Notes: generated from the sequence alone by a model not told the origin. Positions 1-9,331 are shown, counted from the stretch's first letter. The stretch: DNA of 64,000 bases from Streptomyces sp. NBC_00287 (GCF_036173105.1 NZ_CP108053.1:6076001-6140000); one strand, 5' to 3'. Program-made: numbers and translations.

Positions 1-1456
<1,456 letters not shown>

Positions 1457-1514
1457 GTCGCCCATTCCTCACTCGACAGATGCGGCGGCTGACCTCCATT
1501 GGGCAGCGTCCACC

Positions 1515-1536
1515 AGCGTAGAACCTGCGACTGACA
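1515..1536 (-). promoter_or_regulatory. Putative promoter of the fumarase gene with partial RecA-NDp/PafBC-like element
   Basis: On the minus strand TGTCAGTC is followed by exactly eight bases and a -10 hexamer TACGCT, about 50 bases before the fumarase start. The known actinobacterial LexA-independent DNA-damage promoter is TTGTCRGTG-N8-TAnnnT, so this site matches 7 of 9 upstream positions and has a good -10. Whether it responds to damage is inference; it may simply be a good housekeeping promoter. Confidence 0.45.
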
Positions 1537-1601
1537 GCGAGCTTGTGAGGTAAGGCTCAGTTCGATCCCGGCGGGGGCTATCGCGATCTATCGTGTTTGG
1601 G

Positions 1602-1607
1602 TACGCT
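1602..1607 (+). promoter_or_regulatory. -10 hexamer for a leaderless start
   Basis: TACGCT lies six bases upstream of the GTG at 1614 with no Shine-Dalgarno between, the spacing expected when transcription begins at the start codon itself. I see no convincing -35 hexamer. Confidence 0.4.
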
Positions 1608-1613
1608 GCTCTT

Positions 1614-2297
1614 GTGGACCTTCAGAAGCAGACCGCGCCCACTGCCGCCACCGAACTCCGTGCCTCCGACGCCGACCGCGACCGGATCGCGGACATCCTC
1701 CGCGAGGCACTCGCCGAGGGCCGCCTCACCGCCGACGAGCACAGCGAGCGGGTGGAGGGCGTGCTGAACGCCAAGACGGTGGGTGAGCTGGAGGTCTTCA
1801 TCAAGGACCTGCCCGCGGCCCACAGCGCCAGACCGGCAGCCTCGTTCGCCTCCGTCCCGAATCGGCCCACCCACCTCCCCGTGGACGCCGACGACAACGC
1901 CGTCGCGATCTTCAGCAGCGCCGTCCGCAAGGGGCGCTGGCGTGCGGGGCGCCGGATCCATGCGTACGCGATCTTCGGCAGTGTGGAGATAGACCTCAGC
2001 GAGGCGCTCTTCGAGTACCAGCAGGTCGTGATCAAGGCGATCGCGGTCTTCGGCAGCATCGAGGTCCGCGTCCCGGAGAATGTGTCGCTGCGCGGCACCG
2101 GTGGCGGCATCCTCGGCAGCTTCGAGGTGGACATGCTGGACGCGGAGGACCCGGCGGCGCCCGTGGTCTACGTGGACGGCTGGGCCGTACTGGGCAGCGT
2201 CGAGGGCAGGCCCAGGCGCGGCAAGCTCGTGACGGACATCCTCGACCGGGTCCACGCCAAGGTCGAGAAGAGTTTGCGCAAGCATCTGGATCATTGA
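1614..2297 (+). CDS. DUF1707 / LiaF-like cell-envelope response protein
   Basis: A 227-residue protein with an N-terminal DUF1707 domain (about residues 12-65: LRASDADRDRIADILREAL, then a GRLTADEHSERV core) joined to a C-terminal segment of short beta repeats (VAIFSSAVRKG, YAIFGSVEID, AVFGSIEVRVPEN, ILGSFEVD, AVLGSVEG). The C-terminal part resembles the LiaF/DUF2154 domain of cell-wall-antibiotic response proteins, although this protein has no membrane segment. GTG at 1614 is preferred over an in-frame ATG at 1593 because the protein then starts directly before the domain and a leaderless-type -10 fits. Function in Streptomyces is unproven; DUF1707 proteins are often fused to or encoded near membrane or sensor proteins. 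Confidence 0.8.
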   Translation: MDLQKQTAPTAATELRASDADRDRIADILREALAEGRLTADEHSERVEGVLNAKTVGELEVFIKDLPAAHSARPAASFASVPNRPTHLPVDADDNAVAIFSSAVRKGRWRAGRRIHAYAIFGSVEIDLSEALFEYQQVVIKAIAVFGSIEVRVPENVSLRGTGGGILGSFEVDMLDAEDPAAPVVYVDGWAVLGSVEGRPRRGKLVTDILDRVHAKVEKSLRKHLDH

Positions 2298-2407
2298 CGG
2301 ATGCGAATCGGAAGAGAACCGAAACCAACCACTCCGCTCATCCGGCAGCGCAAGAGCCCCCGGAATCCAGCGGTTCGGAACTCCCTGCATAGGCGCGCGT
2401 ACAACGG

Positions 2408-2468
2408 GTAGACCTTGCTGCATCGTCTCTCGCTCGCGAAGCCGTCGTCAGGAGTAGACCGTGCTGCA
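2408..2468 (+). repeat. Direct repeat spanning the WhiB-like gene start
   Basis: GTAGACCTTGCTGCA at 2408-2422 recurs as GTAGACCGTGCTGCA at 2454-2468 (14 of 15 bases). The second copy contains the GTG start codon of the WhiB-like gene. It looks like a small local duplication; no function can be assigned. Confidence 0.6.
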
Positions 2469-2838
2469 ACCGCCGCATTCGTCCCTGCAGGTAGCTGCCG
2501 TTCCGGCCCAGCGGGTGCCAGTGCGAGACAGGGACCAAGACGCCCCTTGGCACACCGAGGCGGTGTGTCGACGCGACGAGGCCGGCCTGTTCTTCGCCCC
2601 CTCCAAGGAGCCCACCGCCGCCCGCCTCTCCCGCGAGGAGGCCGCCAAGCGGGTCTGCGCACGCTGCCCGGTCATGGTCGAATGCCGCGAGCATGCCCTC
2701 CTCCAGCCCGAACCCTACGGAGTCTGGGGCGGCCTCACCGCAGCAGAACGCCGAGTGGTCCTGGCCCGCCGCAGGCGCAGGGACCTGGAACTGAAAAAGG
2801 CGGCGAGGGCGACGGGCCGCATAGCGCAAGCAGGCTGA
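2461..2838 (+). CDS. wblI: WhiB-family iron-sulfur transcription regulator
   Basis: A small (125 aa) WhiB-like protein, a family that binds a [4Fe-4S] cluster and works with the primary sigma factor. The four cluster cysteines are C36, C66, C69 and C75 (CARCP motif, then VECR), followed by the family turn GVWGG at 88-92 and a basic tail (RRRRR). GTG at 2461 has GGAG six bases upstream. The position beside glpX is that of wblI in S. coelicolor as I recall it; the symbol rests on that context. A strong hairpin follows and is shared with the convergent glpX. Confidence 0.88.
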   Translation: MLQPPHSSLQVAAVPAQRVPVRDRDQDAPWHTEAVCRRDEAGLFFAPSKEPTAARLSREEAAKRVCARCPVMVECREHALLQPEPYGVWGGLTAAERRVVLARRRRRDLELKKAARATGRIAQAG

Positions 2839-2845
2839 ACAGAAG

Positions 2846-2888
2846 AAAGAAGGGCGCCCTCTCCGCACCGAGGGCGCCCTCTTCTTGG
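2846..2888. terminator. Bidirectional terminator between wblI and glpX
   Basis: Two copies of AGGGCGCCCT (2851-2860 and 2871-2880), extended by GAA/TTC, form a long GC stem with a ten-base loop between the stops of convergent genes; T-rich tracts flank it on both sides. Confidence 0.8.
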
Positions 2889-2900
2889 CCGGTCCGGGAC

Positions 2901-3935
2901 CTACTTGGCCCGATCGAAGTCAATCGCGCTGTAGGCCCGCAGCTTGCTCAGCCGGTGCTCGGAATCAATCCGCCGAACCGTCCCCGACTTCGACCGCATC
3001 ACGATCGACTCGGTGACCGCGGAATCCGACCGGTACCGCACACCCCGCAGCAGCTCACCGTCGGTGATCCCGGTGGCGACGAAGAACACGTTCTCACCCT
3101 GAACCAGGTCCTCGGTCGTCAGCACCCGGTCGAGATCGTGCCCGGCGTCGATCGCCCGCTGCCGCTCCTCGTCGTCCTTCGGCCACAACTTGCCCTGAAT
3201 CGTGCCGCCGAGGCACTTCACGGCACAGGCCGAGATGATCCCCTCCGGCGTACCACCGATACCGAGGAGCATGTCGACGCCGGTGCCCTCGCGCAGCGCG
3301 TAGATCGACCCCGCGACGTCACCGTCGGAGATCAGCTTGATACGCGCACCGGCGTCCCGGATCTCCTTGATGATCCCCTCGTGCCGGGGCCGGTCCAGGA
3401 TGACGACGGTGACGTCCTCCGGCGTGGACCGCTTCGCCTTGGCGACCCGGCGGATGTTCACGGACACGGGCGCGTTGATGTCGACGAAGTCGGCCGCCTC
3501 GGGCCCGGTGACCAGCTTGTCCATGTAGAACACGGCGGACGGGTCGAACATCGCCCCGCGCTCCGTGGCGGCGAGGACCGCGATCGCGTTCGGCATGCCC
3601 TTGGCGGTCAGCGTGGTGCCGTCGATCGGGTCGACGGCGATGTCCACCTCGGGCCCGGTGCCGTCGCCGACCCGCTCCCCGTTGAAGAGCATCGGCGCCT
3701 CGTCCTTCTCGCCCTCGCCGATGACGACCACGCCGTTCATCGACACGGTGGAGACGAGGGTCCGCATGGCACGCACCGCGGCACCGTCGGCGCCGTTCTT
3801 GTCGCCGCGCCCGACCCAGCGGCCCGCGGCCATCGCGGCTGCTTCGGTGACCCGGACGAGTTCCAGGGCGAGGTTGCGGTCGGGGGCCTCGGAGGGGACA
3901 TCGAGCTCGGACGGCAAGTGATGATTTTCGGTCAT
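2901..3935 (-). CDS. glpX: Class II fructose-1,6-bisphosphatase
   Basis: Removes the C1 phosphate of fructose-1,6-bisphosphate in gluconeogenesis. The 344-residue protein has the GlpX lithium-sensitive phosphatase motifs: GRGDKNGADGAAV near residue 42, the metal-binding VIGEGEKDEAPML near 71, DPIDGTT near 102, and GIGGTPEGIISA near 226. ATG at 3935 is preceded by AAAGGTG. This is usually the only fructose bisphosphatase in actinobacteria. It is transcribed away from the DUF4245 gene; a TAGAGT -10-like hexamer lies on the minus strand at 3992-3987. Confidence 0.96.
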   Translation of the reverse strand: MTENHHLPSELDVPSEAPDRNLALELVRVTEAAAMAAGRWVGRGDKNGADGAAVRAMRTLVSTVSMNGVVVIGEGEKDEAPMLFNGERVGDGTGPEVDIAVDPIDGTTLTAKGMPNAIAVLAATERGAMFDPSAVFYMDKLVTGPEAADFVDINAPVSVNIRRVAKAKRSTPEDVTVVILDRPRHEGIIKEIRDAGARIKLISDGDVAGSIYALREGTGVDMLLGIGGTPEGIISACAVKCLGGTIQGKLWPKDDEERQRAIDAGHDLDRVLTTEDLVQGENVFFVATGITDGELLRGVRYRSDSAVTESIVMRSKSGTVRRIDSEHRLSKLRAYSAIDFDRAK

Positions 3936-4063
3936 CGGAGCGCACCTTTCTGATACGACGACGGCCGGATGAGGGTGATGGCCATGACTCTATCGTCAGG
4001 TCGACAAAATGAGCAGGGGGCCCCACGGATGAGCGGACCGGGGCACCTGCGACGATAGGGGAC

Positions 4064-4585
4064 GTGGCAGGTACGAACGCTAAGCAGAAGTCGGTCCGGA
4101 ACATGGTCCTCTCCCTCGGGGTGACCATTCTCGCGGCGGGGGTCGTCTACCTCTTCATCCCGCACGAGGAGTCCGCCCCGGACCTCAAGCGGGTCGACTA
4201 CCGGGTCGAGCTGCTCACGGCCCGCCGCGCGGCGTCGTACCCCGTGGCCGCCCCCGAGGGCCTGGCCAAGGAGTGGAAGGCGACCTCGGTGCGGTTCCAG
4301 GGCGACCAGGGCGATGCCTGGCACCTCGGTTACCACGCGCCCGACGGTGAATACGTCCAGATCGAGCAGTCGGCTCAGAAGCCGAAGGTGTTCATCGACG
4401 AGGCCACCCAGGGCGCCCACGAGACGAAGGCCACCCAGGAGATAGACGGCAAGACCTGGACCCGCTACACCGGCGGCCGCTACGACGCGCTCGTACTGAA
4501 GGCCGACGGCTCGACCACGATCGTGGCGGGCACGGGCTCGTTCGAGCAGCTGGCGGAGATGGCGGGCGCGCTCAAGACGAAGTAG
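4064..4585 (+). CDS. DUF4245 membrane-anchored protein
   Basis: A 173-residue protein with one N-terminal transmembrane helix (about residues 14-33, NMVLSLGVTILAAGVVYLF) and an extracytoplasmic DUF4245 domain ending in the conserved GTGSFEQLAEMAGALK motif. GTG at 4064 follows AGGGGAC closely. The gene is divergent from glpX and ends at a very strong hairpin. Role unknown; DUF4245 proteins occur next to glpX or exonuclease VII genes across actinobacteria, which suggests conserved neighbourhood rather than a known pathway. Confidence 0.85.
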   Translation: MAGTNAKQKSVRNMVLSLGVTILAAGVVYLFIPHEESAPDLKRVDYRVELLTARRAASYPVAAPEGLAKEWKATSVRFQGDQGDAWHLGYHAPDGEYVQIEQSAQKPKVFIDEATQGAHETKATQEIDGKTWTRYTGGRYDALVLKADGSTTIVAGTGSFEQLAEMAGALKTK

Positions 4586-4599
4586 GCCCGGCCACGCGT

Positions 4600-4645
4600 G
4601 CATGAGGAAGGCCCCCGGCGATCACGCCGGGGGCCTTCCTCATGC
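4600..4645. terminator. Strong bidirectional terminator hairpin
   Basis: A perfect 21-bp stem (4600-4620 with 4625-4645) around the loop ATCA, between convergent genes. Its core is GGCCCCCGGCG paired with CGCCGGGGGCC. Confidence 0.9.
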
Positions 4646-4655
4646 TTCATCCCAC

Positions 4656-5246
4656 TCAGACGGTCGTGATGACCTCGTCGTACGACAGTCGCGGGGAGCG
4701 CGGGAACCAGGCGTCCTCGCCCGGCTTGCCGATGTTGATCACCATCAGCGGGGTGTGGTCGTCGTCCAGGAACTCCTTGCGGACACCCTCGAAGTCCAGA
4801 CCGGTCATGGGGCCCGCGGCCAGGCCGGCGGCGCGGACGCCGATGATGAAGTACGCGGCCTGCAGGGAGGCGTTCAGCGCGGCGGCACCCTCACGGGCGG
4901 GGCGCTCGGCGAAGAAGACGTCCTTGGCCTGCGGGAAGTGCGGGAAGAGCTGCGGCAGCTCCTCGTGGAACTCGTTGTCCGCGGAGAGGATCGCGACCAG
5001 CGGGGCGGTGGCGGTCTTGGCCTGGTTGCCCTCGGCCATGTGCTTCACCAGACGCTCACGGGCCTCGGCGGAGCGGACCAGGGTGACGCGCAGCGGCGAC
5101 TGGTTGAAGGCGGTGGGGCCGTACTTGACCAGGTCGTAGATCGCCTGGACCTGCTCCTCGGTCACCGGCTCGTCGGTGAAGCTGTTCGCGGTGCGGGCCT
5201 CGCGGAACAGCAGGTCCTGGGCGGCGGGGTCAAGAACGAGAGACAT
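4656..5246 (-). CDS. Malonic semialdehyde reductase (RutE/HadB-type nitroreductase)
   Basis: A 196-residue nitroreductase-fold flavoprotein. The sequence LVKYGPTAFNQSPLRVTLVRS and the end block GKPGEDAWFPRSPRLSYDEVI are typical of the RutE/malonic-semialdehyde reductase branch, which reduces 3-oxopropanoate to 3-hydroxypropanoate using FMN and NADPH. ATG at 5246 is chosen because GAGAAGG lies upstream and the family begins MSLVLDPAAQ; a longer in-frame reading to 5363 has no domain support. A promoter with an operator-like palindrome lies upstream at 5305-5333. No other pyrimidine-degradation (rut) genes are nearby, so the physiological substrate is uncertain. Confidence 0.88.
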   Translation of the reverse strand: MSLVLDPAAQDLLFREARTANSFTDEPVTEEQVQAIYDLVKYGPTAFNQSPLRVTLVRSAEARERLVKHMAEGNQAKTATAPLVAILSADNEFHEELPQLFPHFPQAKDVFFAERPAREGAAALNASLQAAYFIIGVRAAGLAAGPMTGLDFEGVRKEFLDDDHTPLMVINIGKPGEDAWFPRSPRLSYDEVITTV

Positions 5247-5304
5247 GCGTGAACCTTCTCGGGGTGTGGCGTCGGATCCGGGCGCCGGATCAGCTGACAC
5301 GTCA

Positions 5305-5333
5305 ACCATATGAGAGAGAGGTTCAACCTTCAA
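5305..5333 (-). promoter_or_regulatory. Promoter with overlapping palindrome for the nitroreductase
   Basis: On the minus strand TTGAAG (-35, 5333-5328), a 17-base spacer and TATGGT (-10, 5310-5305) form a good promoter about 50 bases before the start codon. The palindrome AGGTT-C-AACCT (5319-5329) overlaps the -35 end of the spacer, as expected for a repressor operator. Which regulator binds is unknown. Confidence 0.55.
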
Positions 5334-5399
5334 CAAAAACCGGGGTGTGGTGATCCGCTTCACAGGATCGCCGTTTCGCAGAAGCTCAGGAGCTGCGGA

Positions 5400-5630
5400 C
5401 TACTCGCCCTCGGCCGCTTCCTCCGCCGCCTCCTCGGCCAGCGCCGCGTCCAGCCGCGCCCGGGCACCGTCCAGCCACCGCCGGCACACCTTGGCGAGCT
5501 CCTCCCCGCGCTCCCACAGCGCCAGGGACTCCTCCAGCGTCGTACCGCCCGCCTCGAGCCGCCGTACGACCTCGATCAGCTCGTCCCGCGCCTGCTCGTA
5601 CCCGAGCGCCTCATCCACCTTGCTGGTCAT
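5400..5630 (-). CDS. xseB: Exodeoxyribonuclease VII small subunit
   Basis: A 76-residue XseB: YEQARDELIEVVRRLEAGGTTLEESLALWERGEEL is the conserved helical core that binds the large subunit. It lies nine bases after xseA in the same direction, so the two are co-transcribed; GGGTGAG precedes the ATG. Exonuclease VII degrades single-stranded DNA to oligonucleotides. The C-terminal tail is acidic and alanine-rich. Confidence 0.95.
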   Translation of the reverse strand: MTSKVDEALGYEQARDELIEVVRRLEAGGTTLEESLALWERGEELAKVCRRWLDGARARLDAALAEEAAEEAAEGE

Positions 5631-5639
5631 GCACTCACC

Positions 5640-6848
5640 CTAAGCATCGACTCGGACAGTGAACTCACCCTCGGAAACCCGCGCCCGCAGCACCTCGTCG
5701 CCGCCGACCTCGTCCGGGTCCCGGACCACATGACCGTCGGCCTTCTGCAGCACGGCGTACCCCCGCTTCAGGGTTGCCGCCGGGGAGAGGGCCACCACGC
5801 GTGCGTGCGTGTGCGTCAGTTCCGAGTCGGCGCGGTCCAGGAGGTGGCCGAGGGTGCGGCGGCCGCGGTCCAGCAGGGACCCGACATGATCGGCGCGTTC
5901 GTCGATCATCCGGTGCGGATCCTCTATCGACGGCCGGGCGAGCGCATGGGCCAGCCCGCGCTCCTCCCGGTCGATGTAGGCCTCGACACACCGCCGGGCA
6001 CGGGCCTGAAGCATCCGCACCCGCTCGTACTCCTCACCCACATCCGGTACGACCTTCTTGGCGGCGTCGGTCGGGGTGGAGGCGCGCAGGTCGGCGACAT
6101 GGTCGAGGAGCGGGTTGTCGGGCTCGTGCCCGATCGCGGACACGACCGGCGTACGGCACGCGGCGACCGTGCGCACCAACTGCTCGTCGGAGAACGGCAG
6201 CAGATCCTCCACGCTGCCGCCACCGCGCGCCACGACGATCACATCGACGTCGTCGATCTCGTCGAGCTCCTTGACCGCCTGCACGACCTGCGGCACCGCG
6301 TGCACCCCCTGCACGGCGACATTGCGCACCTCGAAACGGACGGCGGGCCAGCGGTGCCGGGCGTTCTCCAGTACGTCCCGCTCGGCGGCGGAGGCCCGGC
6401 CGCACACCAGCCCGATGAGCTGCGGCAGAAACGGCAGCGGCTTCTTGCGCTCCGCCGCGAAGAGTCCCTCGGCGGCGAGGGACTTCTTCAACTGCTCAAG
6501 ACGGGCAAGGAGTTCCCCCACCCCCACCGGCCTTATCTCGGCGGCCCGCAGCGACAACTGCCCGCGCGGGGCGTACCACTCGGGCTTCGCCAGCACGACG
6601 ACCCGCGCGCCCTCGCTCACCACATCGGCCACGGCGTCGAAGACCTGCCGATAACAGGTGACGCTCACGGAGATGTCGTACGACGGATCCCGCAGCGTGA
6701 GGAACACCACCCCCGCGCCCGGCCGCCGGGAGAGCTGGGTGATCTGGCCCTCGACCCACACCGCCCCGAGTCGGTCGATCCACCCCCCGATGAGCCGCGA
6801 CACCTCACCGACGGGCAGCGGGGATTCCGCGGACGTGTTTGCAGCCAT
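5640..6848 (-). CDS. xseA: Exodeoxyribonuclease VII large subunit
   Basis: A 402-residue catalytic subunit of exonuclease VII, acting in repair of single-stranded DNA and DNA-protein adducts. It has an N-terminal OB-fold (WVEGQITQLSRRPGAGVVFLTLRD, about residues 32-55) followed by the catalytic domain with GLVCGRASAAERDVL, VIVVARGGGSVEDLLPFSDE and AIGHEPDNPLLDHVADLRASTPTDAA, and a C-terminal coiled coil. The ATG at 6848 is seven bases after a TACGCT -10 with no Shine-Dalgarno, so the message is probably leaderless. An almost perfect damage-type promoter motif lies in the 32-base gap to the upstream permease gene. A longer in-frame reading upstream through the permease is spurious. Confidence 0.96.
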   Translation of the reverse strand: MAANTSAESPLPVGEVSRLIGGWIDRLGAVWVEGQITQLSRRPGAGVVFLTLRDPSYDISVSVTCYRQVFDAVADVVSEGARVVVLAKPEWYAPRGQLSLRAAEIRPVGVGELLARLEQLKKSLAAEGLFAAERKKPLPFLPQLIGLVCGRASAAERDVLENARHRWPAVRFEVRNVAVQGVHAVPQVVQAVKELDEIDDVDVIVVARGGGSVEDLLPFSDEQLVRTVAACRTPVVSAIGHEPDNPLLDHVADLRASTPTDAAKKVVPDVGEEYERVRMLQARARRCVEAYIDREERGLAHALARPSIEDPHRMIDERADHVGSLLDRGRRTLGHLLDRADSELTHTHARVVALSPAATLKRGYAVLQKADGHVVRDPDEVGGDEVLRARVSEGEFTVRVDA

Positions 6849-6855
6849 GCCGGTG

Positions 6856-6878
6856 AGCGTAGTGCCAGACACTGACAG
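6856..6878 (-). promoter_or_regulatory. RecA-NDp/PafBC-like DNA-damage promoter of xseAB
   Basis: Minus strand: CTGTCAGTG, exactly eight bases, then TACGCT, then seven bases to the xseA ATG. This matches the published LexA-independent damage-promoter consensus TTGTCRGTG-N8-TAnnnT at all but the first base. A weaker sigma-70-type -35 (CTGAGA) also lies 17 bases before the -10. The element begins within 11 bases of the permease stop, so it gives xseAB its own control. Confidence 0.75.
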
Positions 6879-6880
6879 TC

Positions 6881-8257
6881 TCAGGCGTCCCCGGCCGGCT
6901 CCCGCCCCCGCTGCACCGCCAGCACGGTCAACCCCACCGCCAGCCAGATCGCGCCCACCACCCGGGCCGTCCCCGAGGCCTCCACGATCACCGCGATCGT
7001 GATCGCCGCGCCGGCCACCGGCACCAGCACATGCCGCCACCAGCTCACCGGCCCGCCGCGCCGCCGTACCGCGAACCAGCCCACCACGCTCGCGTGCAGC
7101 AGCGTGAAGGCGGTGAGGGCGCCGATGTCGACCACCGAGACCAGGTGATCCATGCCGTCGTCGCGGCGGGCCGCCCAGACCGCGGCGACCAGGGTGATGA
7201 CGGCCGCGCAGAGCAGCGCCACCCGGGGCACCCCGGTGTCCGTCCTCGACAGCGCGCGGGCCAGGCGCCCGGCCCGGCCCATCGCGAACAGCAGCCGTCC
7301 GGCCGCCGCCTGTCCGGCCAGCGCGGCGAACGCGGCGCCGATCGCCTTGCTCACGGCCACCAGGTCGTGCAGCCACGTCCCCACGGACACGTCGACGGCG
7401 TCGTAGAACGCGGAGCCCTGTTTGCCCGGCTCCGCGGCGAGCTGAGCGGACGACGTGGGTTCCAGCAGGGCCACCAGGTACGTCTGCGCCACGAACAGGA
7501 CGCCCGCGAGGGCGAGGCAGAACAGCACCGCGCAGGCGACCTTCTCCGAGCCGCCGGTGACCTCCTCGGCGAAGGCGGCGATGGCGTCGAAGCCGAGGTA
7601 GGACAGGACCGCGATGGACACCGCGCCGAGCACCGCGGAGAGCGCGAACGCGCCCTGCGTGCCGTCCCCGGACAGCGGTGACAGCCAGCCCCGCTCGGCG
7701 CCGTCCCGGGTGAGGACGACGATCGCCGAGACCATGAACACCAGCAGGACCACGATCTCCATGGCCAGCACCAGGAAACCCACGCGCGCGGCCGTCCGTA
7801 CGCCCCACAGGTTGAGCAGCGTGGTGACGACCACCGCGAGCGCCGTCCACACCCAGCGCGAGACCTCCGGGATCAGCGCCTCCATGGCGATCCCGGAGAA
7901 GAGGTAGGCGACCGCCGGGATCAGCAGATAGTCCAGCATCGCCATCCAGCCCGCGACGAAACCCGCCCGCGGTCCGAGCCCCGCCCGCGCGTAGGCGAAC
8001 ACCGAACCCGCCTGGGGGACCACGCGCACCATCTGCGCGTAGCTGAATGCGGTGAACGCCATCGCCACGGTGGCGACGACATAGACGAGCGCGACCGCGC
8101 CGTGCGACTTGGCGTCCAGCGTGCCGAACACACCGACCGGGGCCATGGGGGCGATGAACAGCAGCCCGTACACCACCAGGTCCCGGAATCCGAGGCTGCG
8201 CCGCAGGCGGTGGTGCTCCTCGTCGGTCGTAGTGGATGCCGTACCGATGTCGGACAT
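6881..8257 (-). CDS. APC-superfamily amino-acid permease
   Basis: A 458-residue membrane transporter of the APC superfamily with about 12 hydrophobic segments. The first helix motif GLLFIAPMAPVGVFG, the AQMVRVVPQAGSVFAYARAGLG block and LSYLGFDAIAAFAEEV in helix 6 match the family. The substrate cannot be read from sequence. ATG at 8257 is used; an alternative in-frame ATG at 8281 would add eight residues. It is divergent from ispH, separated by only 72 bases, so their promoters must overlap. Confidence 0.88.
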   Translation of the reverse strand: MSDIGTASTTTDEEHHRLRRSLGFRDLVVYGLLFIAPMAPVGVFGTLDAKSHGAVALVYVVATVAMAFTAFSYAQMVRVVPQAGSVFAYARAGLGPRAGFVAGWMAMLDYLLIPAVAYLFSGIAMEALIPEVSRWVWTALAVVVTTLLNLWGVRTAARVGFLVLAMEIVVLLVFMVSAIVVLTRDGAERGWLSPLSGDGTQGAFALSAVLGAVSIAVLSYLGFDAIAAFAEEVTGGSEKVACAVLFCLALAGVLFVAQTYLVALLEPTSSAQLAAEPGKQGSAFYDAVDVSVGTWLHDLVAVSKAIGAAFAALAGQAAAGRLLFAMGRAGRLARALSRTDTGVPRVALLCAAVITLVAAVWAARRDDGMDHLVSVVDIGALTAFTLLHASVVGWFAVRRRGGPVSWWRHVLVPVAGAAITIAVIVEASGTARVVGAIWLAVGLTVLAVQRGREPAGDA

Positions 8258-8316
8258 GCCGCCAGTGTCCAGAACCGTCATGGACGGCGCGATCTTTGGC
8301 CCGCCGAACGCGGCCT

Positions 8317-8322
8317 TACGAT
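8317..8322 (+). promoter_or_regulatory. -10 hexamer for leaderless ispH
   Basis: TACGAT lies seven bases before the ATG at 8330, and no Shine-Dalgarno is present, favouring a leaderless transcript starting at that ATG. Confidence 0.5.
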
Positions 8323-8329
8323 GGGACGC

Positions 8330-9331
8330 ATGACTGCTTCGCCTGGCCGCCGTGTCCTGCTCGCCGCCCCCCGTGGCTACTGCGCGGGTGTGGACCGCGC
8401 CGTGATCGCCGTCGAGAAAGCCCTGGAGCAGTACGGGGCCCCGGTCTATGTCCGGCACGAAATCGTGCACAACAAGTACGTCGTGCAGACCCTGGAGAGG
8501 AAGGGCGCCGTCTTCGTCGAGCGGACCGAAGAGGTCCCGCCCGGGAACATCGTGATGTTCTCGGCGCACGGCGTCGCCCCCGTCGTCCACGAAGAGGCCG
8601 CGCGCGGGCAGCTCGCCACCATCGACGCCACCTGCCCGCTGGTCACCAAGGTCCACAAGGAAGCCGTCCGCTTCGCGAACGAGGACTACGACATCCTCCT
8701 GATCGGCCACGAGGGCCACGAGGAGGTCATCGGCACCTCCGGCGAGGCCCCCGAGCACATCCAGCTCGTCGACGGCCCCGAGGACGTCGCCAAGGTCGAG
8801 GTCCGCGACGAGTCGAAGGTGGTCTGGCTCTCCCAGACCACCCTCTCCGTCGACGAGACCATGGAGACCGTCGACGCCCTCAAGGAGAAGTTCCCGCAGC
8901 TCATCTCGCCGCCGAGCGACGACATCTGCTACGCCACGCAGAACCGTCAGCTCGCCGTGAAGCAGATGGGCGCCGAGGCCGAGCTGGTCATCGTGGTCGG
9001 CTCGCGCAACTCCTCCAACTCCAAGCGGCTGGTCGAGGTCGCCAAGCTCGCGGGCTCGCGCGAGGCCTATCTGGTGGACTTCGCGAGTGAGATCGACGAG
9101 GCCTGGCTGGAGGGCGTCACCACGGTCGGCGTCACCTCCGGAGCCTCCGTCCCGGAGGTCCTCGTCGAGGAGGTCCTGGAGTGGCTCTCCCAGCGCGGCT
9201 ACGGCGATGTCGAGCTGGTGAAGGCGGCCGAGGAGTCGATCACCTTCTCGCTGCCGAAGGAGCTGCGCCGGGATCTGCGCGAGGAGGCCGCGGCGCTGAT
9301 CGCGGAGCGTACGGGCACCTCCCAGGAGTGA
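8330..9331 (+). CDS. ispH: 4-hydroxy-3-methylbut-2-enyl diphosphate reductase
   Basis: Last step of the MEP isoprenoid pathway, making IPP and DMAPP with a [4Fe-4S] cluster. The 333-residue protein has the three cluster cysteines in APRGYCAGVDRA (about C18), IDATCPLVTKVH and SNSKRLVEVA after DICYATQNRQ, and the conserved FSAHGVAP and IGHEGHEEVIG. ATG at 8330 is preferred over an in-frame ATG at 8321 because of the leaderless -10 spacing. Supplies precursors for the polyprenyl synthetase encoded about 12 kb downstream, among other uses. Confidence 0.96.
   Translation: MTASPGRRVLLAAPRGYCAGVDRAVIAVEKALEQYGAPVYVRHEIVHNKYVVQTLERKGAVFVERTEEVPPGNIVMFSAHGVAPVVHEEAARGQLATIDATCPLVTKVHKEAVRFANEDYDILLIGHEGHEEVIGTSGEAPEHIQLVDGPEDVAKVEVRDESKVVWLSQTTLSVDETMETVDALKEKFPQLISPPSDDICYATQNRQLAVKQMGAEAELVIVVGSRNSSNSKRLVEVAKLAGSREAYLVDFASEIDEAWLEGVTTVGVTSGASVPEVLVEEVLEWLSQRGYGDVELVKAAEESITFSLPKELRRDLREEAAALIAERTGTSQE

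Noticed and set aside
2380..2415. Possible ECF-type promoter (GGAAC ... GTAC) before the WhiB-like gene
   Set aside because: The spacing and the second element do not fit a consensus I can name with confidence.
5310..6875. Plus-strand frame opposite xseA/xseB
   Set aside because: Shadow of two well-recognised minus-strand genes; no ribosome site or domain.
6849..7850. In-frame upstream extension of xseA through the permease gene
   Set aside because: Lies out of frame on the permease gene, and the family begins at the chosen ATG.
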